Positions 17,568 through 26,889 of a stretch of 64,000 nucleotides of DNA are shown here, piece by piece (within the stretch, counting starts at the first letter, position 1; every line of letters begins with the position of its first letter). Under the pieces are notes generated by a model that saw only the letters and a program-made list of their open reading frames with translations, made no database searches and was not told the DNA's origin. The translations under genes and the position numbers were made by a program. Origin of the DNA: Alicycliphilus denitrificans_A (GTDB lineage Bacteria > Pseudomonadota > Gammaproteobacteria > Burkholderiales > Burkholderiaceae_C); assembly GCF_044792555.1 (NCBI RefSeq), contig NZ_CP126238.1:1488001-1552000 (forward strand), in the 5' to 3' direction.

Positions 17568-17993
17568 ATGACGGCCTCACCCAGGACGCCGCCACGATTC
17601 GTGCCCACACTCACCGATGTGGTGCATCTGTCCGATGACGCGCAGCTTGTCGCCTCCAAGCTGGCGCAGGTGCCGGCGGCAGAGGCTGCACCTCTGGCAC
17701 CAGTTCCTGTGGCTGTGGCGGCTGCGCAGGCTTTGGCCCATGCGCCATTGCCGGAAGCTGAAAACGGAGCGCGCAACTTACCCGCTGGCATGGAGGAATA
17801 TGTGGTGCACCGCGTCATGCAGCGTGTCGATCTGGTGCTGGACCAGCGCCTGCGTGAGGCCATTGCCTTGGTGGTGCAGGAGCAGACCCGCTCCATGGTT
17901 CCGCGCTTGCGTGAAGAGGTGGAATCGGTAGTGCGGCATGCCGTGTACGAAGCCGTAGCCGATGAACTCGCTGGCGATAGCCGCCCTCACTGA
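17568..17993 (+). CDS. conserved hypothetical protein after holC
   Basis: This 141-residue protein starts at the base after the holC stop. It begins with TPPRFVPTLTDVVHL, continues through an alanine-proline rich linker, and ends in a predicted amphipathic helix (EEYVVHRVMQRVDLVLDQ onward). I associate this layout with short proteins found next to holC in Burkholderiales, but no function is known to me. No membrane segment or catalytic motif is visible. Confidence 0.6.
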   Translation: MTASPRTPPRFVPTLTDVVHLSDDAQLVASKLAQVPAAEAAPLAPVPVAVAAAQALAHAPLPEAENGARNLPAGMEEYVVHRVMQRVDLVLDQRLREAIALVVQEQTRSMVPRLREEVESVVRHAVYEAVADELAGDSRPH

Positions 17994-18132
17994 TCCGTTG
18001 ATCGGGTATTTCCCTGTGGTGTTTTCGACTCCCTCTCGTGTTCCCTAGTGGGACGAGCCAAAAAATTGCGATATGTTTCTCCGCGTTGGACTACACAAAA
18101 ATTTCCAGCGTTTTTCTTAATTGGAGACCCCT

Positions 18133-19260
18133 ATGCAACTGAAGTTGAAGCTGACCGTAGCCGCTGCGATCGCAGCCATTGCCGGCGTGTCCGCCGCTCA
18201 AGAGGTGGTAAGAATTGGTCACGTGGCTCCGATTTCCGGGCCCCAGGCACACTACGGAAAAGACAACGAAAACGGTGCCCGCATGGCCATCGAGGAGCTG
18301 AACGCTCAGGGCGTGGTCATCGGTGGCAAGAAGGTCAAGCTGGAGATGCTGGCCGAGGATGATGCGGCAGATCCCAAGCAAGGTGCAGCGGTTGCGCAGA
18401 AGCTGTGCGATTCCAAGGCCGTGGGCGTTGTCGGCCACCTCAACTCCGGGACCACGATTCCGGCCTCCAAAGTCTATAACGACTGTGGCATCCCCCATGT
18501 GACCGGCGCCGCCACCAACCCCAACCTGACCAAGCCCGGCTACAAGACCACGTTCCGCATCATTGCCAATGACAATGCGCTTGGGGCAGGTTTGGCCGCG
18601 TATGCATCAGAAACGCTCAAGCTCAAAACGGTGGCCGTGGTGGACGACCGTACTGCCTATGGCCAGGGTTTGGCCAATGTGTTCAAGCGTGTCGCAGCCG
18701 AGAAGGGCATCAAGGTCGTGGATGAGCAGTTCACGACCGACAAGGCCACGGACTTCATGGCGATTCTGACGGCCATCAAGGCCAAGAACCCCGATGCCAT
18801 CTTCTACGGTGGCATGGACCCCCAGGCTGGCCCCATGTTGCGGCAGATGGAACAGCTGGGCATGGGGAATGTGAAGTATTTCGGCGGTGACGGCCTGTGC
18901 ACCACCGAAATCGCCAAGCTTACCGGCGGGGCCAAGACCTTGAGCAACGTCGTCTGCGCCGAGGGCGGTGCATCGCTGGCGAAGATGCCCAGCGGCATGA
19001 CCTGGAAGGCCAAATACGACGCCAAGTACCCAGGCCAGTACCAGATCTACAGCCCCTACACCTACGATGCCACCATGCTGCTGGTTGATGCCATGAAGCG
19101 CGCAGGCTCCTGGGATCCCAAGGTCTATATCCCCGAGCTGCTGAAGTCCAACTACAAGGGGGTGACTTCCAGTATTGCGTTTGAACCCAATGGCGAAATA
19201 AAGAACCCGGCCATCACCTTGTATGTCTACAAGGATGGCAAGAAAACGCCGCTGAATTAA
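18133..19260 (+). CDS. branched-chain amino acid ABC transporter periplasmic binding protein
   Basis: This 375-residue protein has a signal peptide (about 1-22, ending VSAAQ) and a type I periplasmic-binding fold of the LivJ/LivK group: VVRIGHVAPISGPQAHYGKD at the start, then VVGHLNSGTTIPASKVYND and TAYGQGLANVFK. Such proteins bind leucine, isoleucine, valine or related small molecules for a membrane permease; no permease or ATPase is adjacent. GGAG sits six bases before the ATG. A strong terminator follows, so it is monocistronic. Actual ligand is unknown. Confidence 0.85.
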   Translation: MQLKLKLTVAAAIAAIAGVSAAQEVVRIGHVAPISGPQAHYGKDNENGARMAIEELNAQGVVIGGKKVKLEMLAEDDAADPKQGAAVAQKLCDSKAVGVVGHLNSGTTIPASKVYNDCGIPHVTGAATNPNLTKPGYKTTFRIIANDNALGAGLAAYASETLKLKTVAVVDDRTAYGQGLANVFKRVAAEKGIKVVDEQFTTDKATDFMAILTAIKAKNPDAIFYGGMDPQAGPMLRQMEQLGMGNVKYFGGDGLCTTEIAKLTGGAKTLSNVVCAEGGASLAKMPSGMTWKAKYDAKYPGQYQIYSPYTYDATMLLVDAMKRAGSWDPKVYIPELLKSNYKGVTSSIAFEPNGEIKNPAITLYVYKDGKKTPLN

Positions 19261-19302
19261 TCGATTCGCCAGCCGAAACGGTGGCTCGCTGCCCCGTTTC
19301 CT

Positions 19303-19333
19303 GCAAAAAAGGGCTTCAACGAAGCCCTTTTTG
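19303..19333 (+). terminator. Rho-independent terminator after the binding protein gene
   Basis: An inverted repeat AGGGCTTC-AAC-GAAGCCCT is flanked by A and T runs, so it can act on either strand. It lies 43 bases after the stop codon. Confidence 0.85.
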
Positions 19334-19456
19334 CATGGTGCGCCCAGGCCCGGCATGTGCGCCCGCCTGCGGGTGCACGTCCCGCTGCGCGCCGATCACG
19401 GAGAGCCAAGCAAAGCGCAGCTGCGTGAGGCTACGGCTGCGCATGTTGCACCGGGG

Positions 19457-20689
19457 TCAGGAATGCGTCGCCGTGCGCCCGATTTCGGGCCAGCGGTGGT
19501 GCAGGTAGATCCAGGACAGCAGGCCCACGCCCATCATCAGCAACGACGCGGTGGCCAGCAACACGGTGGAGTGCATGACCAGCGGCGCCACCACGCCCGC
19601 CACCAGTCCGTTGGCTGTGGAGCCCACGAAGGCCTGCAGCGACGAGGCCATGCCGCGGCGCGCGGGAAAGAGTTCCAGCACCAGCAGCGTCACCACGGGC
19701 ACCATCAGCGCCCAGCCGAACGAGAAGATGCCTATGGGCCACATCGCCCATGCCACATGGGCCGGCCATAGCAGGTTGGCGCCCAGGTTCAAGAGCCCCA
19801 TGGCCAGCATGATCACGAAGCCATGGTGGATCTGGCGTTTGGGTGGAATGCGCCCCGCCAGCCGACCGCTGACCCAGGCGCCGCCCATGATGCCGGAGAT
19901 GGTGGTCAGAAAGAACCAGAAGAACTGCGTGGGCGCGAGGCCCAGCAGATCGCCCAGGAAGGCCGGTGCCGACAGCACGTACAGAAACATGCCGTTGAAC
20001 GGCACACCGCTGGCCAGCGCCAGCAGCAGAAAGCGCGGGCTGGTGCCCAGTTCCCAGTAGCCGTGCAGCAGGTGGCCCAGGTGCAGGCTCTGGCGGCTCT
20101 GTGGCGGCAGCGACTCGGGCAGCAGCCGCCAGTTGGCAAACCACAGCAGCACGCCCACGCCGGTCAGGAACCAGAACACGCTGTGCCAGCCCAGGTGCAC
20201 CGACAGCCAGCCGCCCACGATGGGGGCGATGGCCGGCGCCACGCCAAAGAAGATGGTCACCTGGCTCATCACCCGCTGGGCCTGGGTGGGGGGAAAGATG
20301 TCGCGGATCACCGCGCGCGAAACCACGATGCCCGCGCCCGCCGACAGCCCCTGCAGCGCCCGGAACACCACCAGCTGGCCGATGCTCTGCGACAGCGCGC
20401 AGCCCATGGAGGCCAGCGTGAACAGCGCCAGCCCCCACAGCACCACCGGGCGGCGGCCAAAGCTGTCCGACAGCGAGCCGTGGAACAGCGTCATGAAGGC
20501 AAAGGCGAACAGGTAGGCCGATAGCGTCTGCTGCATTTGCACCGGCGTCGCGCCCAGTGCCTGGCCGATGGCCGGAAAGGCTGGCAGATAGGTGTCGATG
20601 GAGAACGGCCCCACCATGCCCAGCAATGCCAGCAGGATGGCAAGGGCCCAGCGCGGGCCGCGCCAGAGGATTTGGGCGTCAGGGTACAT
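19457..20689 (-). CDS. Bcr/CflA family multidrug exporter (MFS)
   Basis: This 410-residue protein has 12 predicted helices. The drug-proton antiporter motif A appears as GSLSDSFGRRPVVLWG (about 70-85), and the family's early motif FSIDTYLPAFPAI follows the first helix. Helix 5 contains GVAPAIAPIVGGWL (motif C-like). Bcr/CflA members export chloramphenicol, bicyclomycin, sulfonamides or small metabolites by proton antiport. Substrate is unknown here. It is read leftward, alone, with a palindromic repeat upstream. Confidence 0.88.
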   Translation of the reverse strand: MYPDAQILWRGPRWALAILLALLGMVGPFSIDTYLPAFPAIGQALGATPVQMQQTLSAYLFAFAFMTLFHGSLSDSFGRRPVVLWGLALFTLASMGCALSQSIGQLVVFRALQGLSAGAGIVVSRAVIRDIFPPTQAQRVMSQVTIFFGVAPAIAPIVGGWLSVHLGWHSVFWFLTGVGVLLWFANWRLLPESLPPQSRQSLHLGHLLHGYWELGTSPRFLLLALASGVPFNGMFLYVLSAPAFLGDLLGLAPTQFFWFFLTTISGIMGGAWVSGRLAGRIPPKRQIHHGFVIMLAMGLLNLGANLLWPAHVAWAMWPIGIFSFGWALMVPVVTLLVLELFPARRGMASSLQAFVGSTANGLVAGVVAPLVMHSTVLLATASLLMMGVGLLSWIYLHHRWPEIGRTATHS

Positions 20690-20785
20690 GGTGGCAGGCA
20701 GTGCAGGCGCGCGGCATGGGCGCGGTGCAAAGCCGGTGATTATGGGTCAAGCCGCCACTGGATACCGCCCGGCAACTGAGCCTGT

Positions 20786-20837
20786 AACTATAAAAATAAT
20801 AGCTTCCAGCGCTTTTTGGTAAAGCGCTGGAGCCAAA
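20786..20837. repeat. dispersed palindromic intergenic repeat, copy 1
   Basis: The core is a perfect 10-bp stem CCAGCGCTTT / AAAGCGCTGG (20806-20815 and 20821-20830), preceded by CTATAAAAATAATAGCT. It lies between two leftward genes and could terminate the upstream copper chaperone transcript. Confidence 0.75.
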
Positions 20838-20863
20838 AAACGCTCAAAAACTCACGCCGTGGC

Positions 20864-21349
20864 TCAGTGGCCGCCGTGCTTGCCATGCCCGGCGGCAGGC
20901 GCGGCCGTGGCGTTCAGGGCGCGCGCCGGCACCTGCAGTTCCTGCGTCTGGCGCTGGCCGTCCTTGCCCTCGAAGACCAGGATCAGCGGCACGGTGCTGC
21001 CCTGGGCCACGGGCTGCTTCAGGTCCAGCAGCATGATGTGGTAGCCGCCGGGCTTGAGTTCCACGGCCTGGCCGGCGGGCAGATCCAGCACGGGAACGGC
21101 GCGCATTTTCATGACGTTGTCCACGAGTTTCATTTCGTGCACCTCGGTCACGCCGGCCGCGGGGCTGCTGGCGGCCACCAGGCGCATGTCCTGCGCGGCC
21201 GTCAGCCGCATGAAGGCGCCCGTGGCCTTTTGCTGGGGCACGGTGGCGCGCACCCAGGCGTCCTGTACGCTGACCTGGGCATGGGCCAGGCCGGACAGCA
21301 GCAGGGCGGCGGCGAGCGCCAGGCGGGTGGTGAATTGCTGGGTTTGCAT
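20864..21349 (-). CDS. periplasmic copper chaperone PCuAC family
   Basis: This 161-residue protein has a signal peptide (cleavage near AHAQV). The copper-binding histidine-methionine set runs from VHEMKLVDNVMKMR (about 87-100) to PGGYHIMLL (about 119-127). The C-terminus adds a histidine-rich tail (HGKHGGH). PCuAC proteins carry Cu(I) to the CuA or CuB centres of cytochrome oxidase in the periplasm. It lies 80 bases after a DUF2946 gene on the same strand, a common pairing, and the two are divergent from a TonB receptor. Confidence 0.88.
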   Translation of the reverse strand: MQTQQFTTRLALAAALLLSGLAHAQVSVQDAWVRATVPQQKATGAFMRLTAAQDMRLVAASSPAAGVTEVHEMKLVDNVMKMRAVPVLDLPAGQAVELKPGGYHIMLLDLKQPVAQGSTVPLILVFEGKDGQRQTQELQVPARALNATAAPAAGHGKHGGH

Positions 21350-21429
21350 GGGAAATTCCTTGAGTCAAAAACGAGTGGATCGGCAGGAAACGGCCGCCGC
21401 GCGTGGCGGTGACCGCAAGATCGGGTGAT

Positions 21430-21804
21430 TCAGGCCCAGGCGGGTGGGGCGCGCGGCGGAAACGGCGCGCGGCTGAGCGGCGGCACATGGGCCTGGCGCA
21501 GCGCGCCAGCCACATGCTGGGGCAGTGCTTGCGCCGGCGTCGGAGCCAGTGCTGCGGCCGGCGGCAGCATGGCGGGCAGGCACAGCACGCAGTCCAGTCC
21601 GTGATCCTGACGACTATCCTGCACGGCGGCGTTGCCGCCCGCCGCCACCCAGCGCGCCTCGCCCGAGGCGCTGCAGACCCGCTCCATGCCCTGCGCGTGC
21701 ACCAGCGGCGACAGCATCGCCACGCCCAGCGCCACGGCAAAGCAGGCCAGCAACAGGCGGGCCAGGTGACGAGTGCGGCGCAGGGGCTCCATGGTGGTGG
21801 GCAT
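21430..21804 (-). CDS. DUF2946 family protein
   Basis: This protein of about 124 residues has one N-terminal membrane helix or signal (LARLLLACFAVALGVAMLSP), a GMERVCSASG segment, a DCVLCLP cysteine pair (about 80) and a proline-alanine rich tail. This matches DUF2946, small secreted or membrane proteins next to copper chaperone and TonB receptor genes. Function is unproven; copper handling is suggested by neighbours and the CxxC pair. The ATG at 21804 is chosen; 21792 is also possible. Confidence 0.7.
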   Translation of the reverse strand: MPTTMEPLRRTRHLARLLLACFAVALGVAMLSPLVHAQGMERVCSASGEARWVAAGGNAAVQDSRQDHGLDCVLCLPAMLPPAAALAPTPAQALPQHVAGALRQAHVPPLSRAPFPPRAPPAWA

Positions 21805-21927
21805 TATCGGCGCCCGCACCTGGCTCTGGCCGCCCGCCGGCCATTGTTTTGCTGCGCTGCCACGACGCTACAGCCACGCATGTTGATAAAAGTCATTTCA
21901 TATTCTCCTTAAGTTCTGGCATGCTAT

Positions 21928-21952
21928 GCAAACGCTAATCACTCGCATTTGC
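21928..21952. promoter_or_regulatory. imperfect dyad upstream of the TonB receptor, possible metal-regulator operator
   Basis: GCAAACGC and its approximate mirror GCATTTGC flank an AT-rich centre 20 bases before the receptor start and about 120 bases before the divergent DUF2946 gene. A Fur, Zur or copper regulator could bind, but the match to a Fur box is weak. Confidence 0.35.
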
Positions 21953-21971
21953 TTTTATTTCAAGGCCCAGC

Positions 21972-24128
21972 ATGTCTCCTGTCCCATCCCTTGCCCGTCA
22001 TTCCCTGCGGCCCCATGCGCTGATGCACCCGATCGCCTGTGCGCTGGCGCTGCTGGCTCTTCCAGCACATGCCGATGAGCCAGCCGCCGTGCTGCCGGCC
22101 GTCACCGTGCGGGCGGACGCTGCCGGCGAGGGCGCTGCGCCGCTGCGCCCCTCGCTGCTGGCCGAGCGCGAGCGCCTGGCGCGCGTGCCCGGCGGCACCA
22201 ACCTGGCGCTGCCGCAGCAGGAGGCCCGCCTGACCACGCTGCGCGATGTGCTGGACTACCAGCCCGGCGTGGTGATACAGGACTTTTTCGGCGCCACCGA
22301 CCAGCCGCGCCTGTCCATCCGGGGCTCGGGCATACAGAGCAACCCGGTGAACCGCGGCGTGGTGCTGCTGCAGGACGGCCTGCCGCTGAATGAGGCCGAT
22401 GGCTCCTTCATCATCGGCACGCTGGAGCCGCGCAACAGCGCCCTGGTCAGCGTGCGCCGGGGGGCCAATACGCTGACGCCCAGCGCCACCACTCTGGGCG
22501 GCGAGCTGGACTTCCAGTCCCTGACCGGGAGTGACCAGAAAGGCCTGGCAAGGGCTGAGTTCGGCAGCTTTGGCCGCAAGGCGCTGCAGGGCGCCGTGGG
22601 CCTGGTGGGCGAGCAGTGGGATGGGCGCATCAGTGTCAGCGGCGACCGCTTCGATGGCTACCGCCACCACAGCGCCTCGCAGCGCGACGCCCTGCATGCC
22701 AATGTGGGCTTCCAGGGCGACGGGGTGGAAAACCGCAGCTATCTGTCGTGGACGGATCTGGAGTTCGAGATCCCCAACGTGGTGCCCAAGGACCGTGTGG
22801 GCAGCGCCCCCCGGGGGGTGATGGGTGATGGCAGCACGCCGCAGGATCAGCTGCTCAACATCTACCGGCGCGACCCGCGCCGCGAGGCGCAGCAGCTGCG
22901 CCTGGCCAACCGCACGCGCTGGGGCAGCGATGCGCTGCGCCAGGAGCTGGGCCTGTACTGGCAGGATACGGACGACTGGTTCAAGGACCCCACCGTCGGC
23001 ACCCGCACCGACAGCCGCACCCTGGGTGCCCAGTGGCGCATGGACGGGCAGGCGGGCGCTCAGCTGCGCTGGCACACGGCCCTGGCCTGGTCGCGCAGCC
23101 ATATGGACAGGCGCCTGCAAGCCGTCAGCCCGGCCAATGGCAGCGAGCTGCAGCTCTTTGGCGACTACGGCCTGCGGGCCGAGAACCTGCAGGGCCAGCT
23201 GGGCGCGGACTGGCGCGTGGCACCGGCCTGGAGCGTCGCCGGCCAGCTGGGCTGGAGCCGGCAAAGCCGTGATGCCAGCAGCCGCCAGACCGGCCAGCGG
23301 CTCGACCAGCAGTGGACCTTTGCCACCCCGAAGATCGGCGTGAACTGGCAGGCCACGCCCGCCACCCGTGTCTGGGCCAACGTGAGCCGCAGCCAGGAGG
23401 CGCCCACCTTCTGGGAGATCGTCGCCGCCACGGTGCCCAACCCCGCCAACCCCGCCACGGCCAGCAGTAGCCTGACCCAGCTGGACCTGCAGCGCGCCAC
23501 GACCTGGGAAATCGGCAGCCAGGGCCGCTGGGGCGAGGGCGCGCGCGCCACCCAGTGGCAGCTGGCGTACTACCGCAGCCAGGTGGCAGACGAGATCCTG
23601 AGCGTCTCCAACGCCTACGGCCAGCCCCTGGGCACCACCAACTACGCCGGTGGCACGCGCCACCAGGGGGTGGAGGCGGGCCTGTCCGGCTCCTGGGCGC
23701 TGGGTGCCAATGGCGCGCTGGATTGGCGCGGCTCGTGGACCTACAGCGACTTCCGCTTCAAGGACGGGGCCTATGCCGGCAACCGCATTGCCGGCGTGCC
23801 GCGCCACTTGATCAATGCCGAGCTGATGTGGCGCAGCGCCACCGCCCTCGGCACCTGGCGGCTGGGGCCCAACCTGCGCTGGATGCCCAAGGACACGCCC
23901 ATCGACCATGCCAACACGCCGGGCAGCACGCAGGACAGCTACGCCTTGCTGGGCTTCAAGCTGGAGTGGACGCAAGGCCCCTGGCGCGCCTACCTGATGG
24001 CCGAGAACCTGACGGGCCGGCGCTACGCCAGCAGCTTCGCCATCCGCGATAAGGCCACCGCCGCGCAGCCCGGCTACCTGCCGGGCCTGGGCCGCAGCGT
24101 GGCGGTGGGTGTCAACTATCTTTTCTAA
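21972..24128 (+). CDS. TonB-dependent outer-membrane receptor
   Basis: This 718-residue protein has a signal peptide (cleavage near AHADE), a TonB-box-like AVTVRAD, and a plug domain with LRDVLDYQPGVVIQD, PRLSIRGSGIQ and GGELDF. A 22-strand barrel follows, ending in a terminal aromatic residue (VGVNYLF). Receptors of this type import iron chelates, copper chelates or other scarce ligands using proton-motive force relayed by TonB-ExbB-ExbD. The plug resembles the FecA-like group. Ligand is unknown. It is followed after 16 bases by a binding protein, permease and ATPase, suggesting a complete uptake route. Confidence 0.88.
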   Translation: MSPVPSLARHSLRPHALMHPIACALALLALPAHADEPAAVLPAVTVRADAAGEGAAPLRPSLLAERERLARVPGGTNLALPQQEARLTTLRDVLDYQPGVVIQDFFGATDQPRLSIRGSGIQSNPVNRGVVLLQDGLPLNEADGSFIIGTLEPRNSALVSVRRGANTLTPSATTLGGELDFQSLTGSDQKGLARAEFGSFGRKALQGAVGLVGEQWDGRISVSGDRFDGYRHHSASQRDALHANVGFQGDGVENRSYLSWTDLEFEIPNVVPKDRVGSAPRGVMGDGSTPQDQLLNIYRRDPRREAQQLRLANRTRWGSDALRQELGLYWQDTDDWFKDPTVGTRTDSRTLGAQWRMDGQAGAQLRWHTALAWSRSHMDRRLQAVSPANGSELQLFGDYGLRAENLQGQLGADWRVAPAWSVAGQLGWSRQSRDASSRQTGQRLDQQWTFATPKIGVNWQATPATRVWANVSRSQEAPTFWEIVAATVPNPANPATASSSLTQLDLQRATTWEIGSQGRWGEGARATQWQLAYYRSQVADEILSVSNAYGQPLGTTNYAGGTRHQGVEAGLSGSWALGANGALDWRGSWTYSDFRFKDGAYAGNRIAGVPRHLINAELMWRSATALGTWRLGPNLRWMPKDTPIDHANTPGSTQDSYALLGFKLEWTQGPWRAYLMAENLTGRRYASSFAIRDKATAAQPGYLPGLGRSVAVGVNYLF

Positions 24129-24144
24129 CAAGGCGGTGCTGCCC

Positions 24145-25149
24145 ATGAGCAATTCCTTTAACCGCCGCCAGTGGCTGCAAGCGGGCACGGCCCTGGCCGC
24201 ACCGGTGCTGCTGCCGGCGGCCTTTGCGGCGCCCCTGTCCCGGCTGGTGCTGGCCGGGCCGCCGGCCATCGTCTCGGCACCGCTGATCCACATGGCGCAG
24301 GGCAATGCCCTGGCTGGCGTGGCGGCCAAGACCGAATTCGTGCCCTGGCGCGACCCCGATCAGCTGCGCTCTATGGCCATCGGCAAAAAGGCCGACATCC
24401 TGGCCATGCCGAGCAACGTGGCGGCCAACCTCTACAACCGGGGCGCGGGCGTGCGCCTGCTCAACATCTCCACCTGGGGCGCGCTGTGGATCGTCACCCG
24501 CGATGGCGCGCGCAAAGCCCTGGCCGACTTCAAGGGCGAGGAGATCGCCGTGCCCTACCGGGGCGACATGCCCGACCTGATGCTGCAGCTCTTGTGCGCC
24601 AGGCAGGGCATCAACGCCCGCCGCGACATGCAGCTGCGCTATGTGCCATCGCCCATGGAGGCCATGCAGCTGCTCATCACCCGCCGCGTGCGCCACGCAC
24701 TGCTGGTGGAGCCGGGGGTGTCGATGGCGCTGCGCAAGACCCGGTCCTTTCCGGTCAGCGTGGTGGCCCCCGAGCTGCACCGGGGCGCGGATCTGCAGCA
24801 GGAATGGGGCAGGCTGTTCCAGCGCCCGCCCCGCATTCCGCAGGCCGGCATTGCCGCCGTGGGCGCGGTGCGCGATCAGCCTGAGGTGCTGTCCGCCGTG
24901 CAGCAGGCCTACGCCGCCTCGGTGGCCTGGTGCCGCGCCAACCCGCTGGAGTGCGGCAGGCTCGTGGCCCAGTATGTCGAGCTGCTGACCCCCGAGGCCG
25001 TGGCCGACGCCATGCCGCACAGCCAGCTGGGGGCGGTGGACGCCCAGGCCGCGCGTGCCGACATTGATTTCTTCTTCCAGCAACTGTTGGCCCAGGACCC
25101 GGCCCTGCTGGGCGGCAAGCTGCCGGACGCCGGGTTCACCGGAGGCTGA
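24145..25149 (+). CDS. ABC transporter substrate-binding protein, NitT/TauT-like, probable Tat substrate
   Basis: This 334-residue protein starts with a twin-arginine-like signal (FNRRQWLQAGTALAAPVLLP). It then shows the type II binding fold of the nitrate/sulfonate/taurine group: AKTEFVPWRDPDQLRSM, ADILAMPSNVAANLYNRG and FKGEEIAVPYRGDMPD. Tat export means it may fold before secretion or bind a cofactor-like ligand. AAGG lies before the ATG, 16 bases after the receptor stop. It should pass a ligand to the permease encoded next. Ligand not deducible; pairing with a TonB receptor argues against free nitrate or taurine. Confidence 0.8.
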   Translation: MSNSFNRRQWLQAGTALAAPVLLPAAFAAPLSRLVLAGPPAIVSAPLIHMAQGNALAGVAAKTEFVPWRDPDQLRSMAIGKKADILAMPSNVAANLYNRGAGVRLLNISTWGALWIVTRDGARKALADFKGEEIAVPYRGDMPDLMLQLLCARQGINARRDMQLRYVPSPMEAMQLLITRRVRHALLVEPGVSMALRKTRSFPVSVVAPELHRGADLQQEWGRLFQRPPRIPQAGIAAVGAVRDQPEVLSAVQQAYAASVAWCRANPLECGRLVAQYVELLTPEAVADAMPHSQLGAVDAQAARADIDFFFQQLLAQDPALLGGKLPDAGFTGG

Positions 25150-25151
25150 CA

Positions 25152-25958
25152 GTGGGCGTGTTGTGGCGTCTGCTGCGCGGCATGCCCGCGTATCTGTGGA
25201 GCGGCTGGGGCGCATGCGCCAGCCTGCTGTTGTTCGTGGCCCTGTGGGAGCTGGGCGCGGCCTGGTACGGGGAATTGATCCTGCCCGACCCGCGCACCAC
25301 CTTTGCCACCCTGGCGGAGTTGCTGCAATCGGGCGCGGCCTGGCCGGAGCTGGCCATCACCGCGCGCCGCGCGCTCGCCGGCCTGCTGCTGGCCGTGGGC
25401 GTGGGCAGCAGCCTGGGCCTGCTGGCGGGCCTGTCGCTCACGGCGTCGATGATGGTGCGGCCCTGGGTCACGCTGCTGCTGGGCATGCCGCCGATTGCCT
25501 GGCTGGTGCTGGCCATGCTGTGGTTTGGCGCGGGCGACGGCACGCCTGTGTTCACCGTCTTCGTCGCCTGCCTGCCGGTGGTGTTCATTGGCGCGCTGCA
25601 GGGCACGCGCACGCTGGAGCTGCATTTGAAAGACATGGCCCGTGCCTACCGCCTGCCCTGGCGCATGCGCCTCTTTGACCTGTACCTGCCCCATGTCCTG
25701 GCCTACCTGTTCCCGGCGTGGATCACGGCCTTGGGCTCGTCGTGGAAGGTGGCCGTCATGGCCGAGCTGCTGGCCACCAGCGACGGGGTGGGCGCGGCCC
25801 TGGCCGTCACGCGTTCGCACCTGGACATGGGGGCATCGCTGGCCTGGATCTGCGCCGTGGTGGGCATCCTGCTGCTGCTCGAATACGGCGTGCTGGAGCC
25901 CATCAAGCGCGAGCTGGAGCGCTGGCGCAGCGCCGGCGGCTCGCAGCCCATGGCGTGA
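25152..25958 (+). CDS. ABC transporter permease, NitT/TauT-like
   Basis: This 268-residue inner-membrane protein has about six helices and the binding-protein-dependent transport domain. The EAA-like loop that meets the ATPase reads MARAYRLPWRMRLFDLYLPH (about 160-180). It starts at GTG two bases after the binding protein stop. With the next gene it forms the importer core. Confidence 0.85.
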   Translation: MGVLWRLLRGMPAYLWSGWGACASLLLFVALWELGAAWYGELILPDPRTTFATLAELLQSGAAWPELAITARRALAGLLLAVGVGSSLGLLAGLSLTASMMVRPWVTLLLGMPPIAWLVLAMLWFGAGDGTPVFTVFVACLPVVFIGALQGTRTLELHLKDMARAYRLPWRMRLFDLYLPHVLAYLFPAWITALGSSWKVAVMAELLATSDGVGAALAVTRSHLDMGASLAWICAVVGILLLLEYGVLEPIKRELERWRSAGGSQPMA

Positions 25959-25977
25959 AGAAAAGGCAAGACAAAGA

Positions 25978-26823
25978 ATGACTCTCAGCCTCTCACTGCA
26001 GGTGCGCGGCCTGGACCATGCCTATGGGCCCACCACCGTGCTGCAGCACATAGACCTGGATGTGCCCGCCGGGCGCATCGTCGCGCTGGTCGGCCCCTCG
26101 GGCTGCGGCAAGACCACGCTGCTGCACCTGTGCGCGGGCCTTTTGGCGCCGCAGCAGGGGCGCATCGCACGGCCGGCAGGCCCCTCGGCCATCATGTTCC
26201 AGCAGCCGCGGCTGGTGCCCTGGATGGCCACTTTGGACAACATCGCCCTGGGCCTGAAGGCACAGGGTATGGCGCGTGCCCAGCGCCACCGGCTTGCGCG
26301 CGAGGTGGCGCTGGCGCTGGGCCTGCCCGAGGCATCGCTGGCGCAGTACCCCGCGGAGCTGTCGGGTGGCATGCAAAGCCGCGCCGCGCTGGCGCGTGCG
26401 CTGGTGCTGCAGCCGGCGCTGCTGCTGATGGACGAGCCGTTTTCGGCGCTGGACGTGGGCCTGCGCGGGCAACTGCACCAGCTGCTGCTGGCGCGCCAGG
26501 CGCAGTCGGGCATGGCCGTGCTGCTCATCACCCACGACCTGATGGAGGCCGTGCGCCTGGCGGACGAGGTGCTGGTGCTGGCGGCCACGCCGGGGCGCAT
26601 CGTGGCGCGCTACCAGCCGCCGGGCCAGGCGCGCGCGCGCGGCGAGGCGCTGGTGCACCGCTGTGCGGCCGAGCTGCTGCAGCAGCCCGAGGTGCGTGCC
26701 GCGTTCGGCCTGCCGGAGCAGGAAGCGCCCGACAGCGCCACGGCGCCGCCTGCCATGGAGGGCGCGGGCCTGTGGCTCCCGGCCGCGCATTGCCCGGCAT
26801 CGCGCGCCGGCCATGGATGTTGA
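25978..26823 (+). CDS. ABC transporter ATP-binding protein
   Basis: This 281-residue ATPase has Walker A GPSGCGKTT (about 39), Q-loop near FQQPRLVPW, signature LSGGMQ (about 128), Walker B LLLMDEPFSALD (about 148) and the switch histidine in LITHDLMEA. The sequence is closest to SsuB/TauB-type ATPases, which drive import of sulfonates and related anions. The ATG at 25978 lies 19 bases after the permease stop. A 50-residue tail after the ATPase core is not part of the usual domain. Confidence 0.88.
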   Translation: MTLSLSLQVRGLDHAYGPTTVLQHIDLDVPAGRIVALVGPSGCGKTTLLHLCAGLLAPQQGRIARPAGPSAIMFQQPRLVPWMATLDNIALGLKAQGMARAQRHRLAREVALALGLPEASLAQYPAELSGGMQSRAALARALVLQPALLLMDEPFSALDVGLRGQLHQLLLARQAQSGMAVLLITHDLMEAVRLADEVLVLAATPGRIVARYQPPGQARARGEALVHRCAAELLQQPEVRAAFGLPEQEAPDSATAPPAMEGAGLWLPAAHCPASRAGHGC

Positions 26824-26832
26824 ACTTGAATA

Positions 26833-26889
26833 ACTATGAAATTGGCCATTAACGCTTTACCAATAAGCGCTGATGGCTATTGTTTTGAT
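26833..26889. repeat. dispersed palindromic intergenic repeat, copy 2
   Basis: It shows the family pattern TTAACGCTTTACCAATAAGCGCTGATGGCTATT with an imperfect stem AACGCTT / AAGCGCT. It ends at the base before the NnrS start codon. Confidence 0.7.

Noticed and set aside
21960..24329. A 789-codon open frame on the minus strand opposite the TonB receptor
   Set aside because: It is a high-GC shadow of a clearly recognisable receptor; the translation is low-complexity and has no family features. Similar long minus frames opposite 28419-30272 and 32379-34259 were dropped for the same reason.
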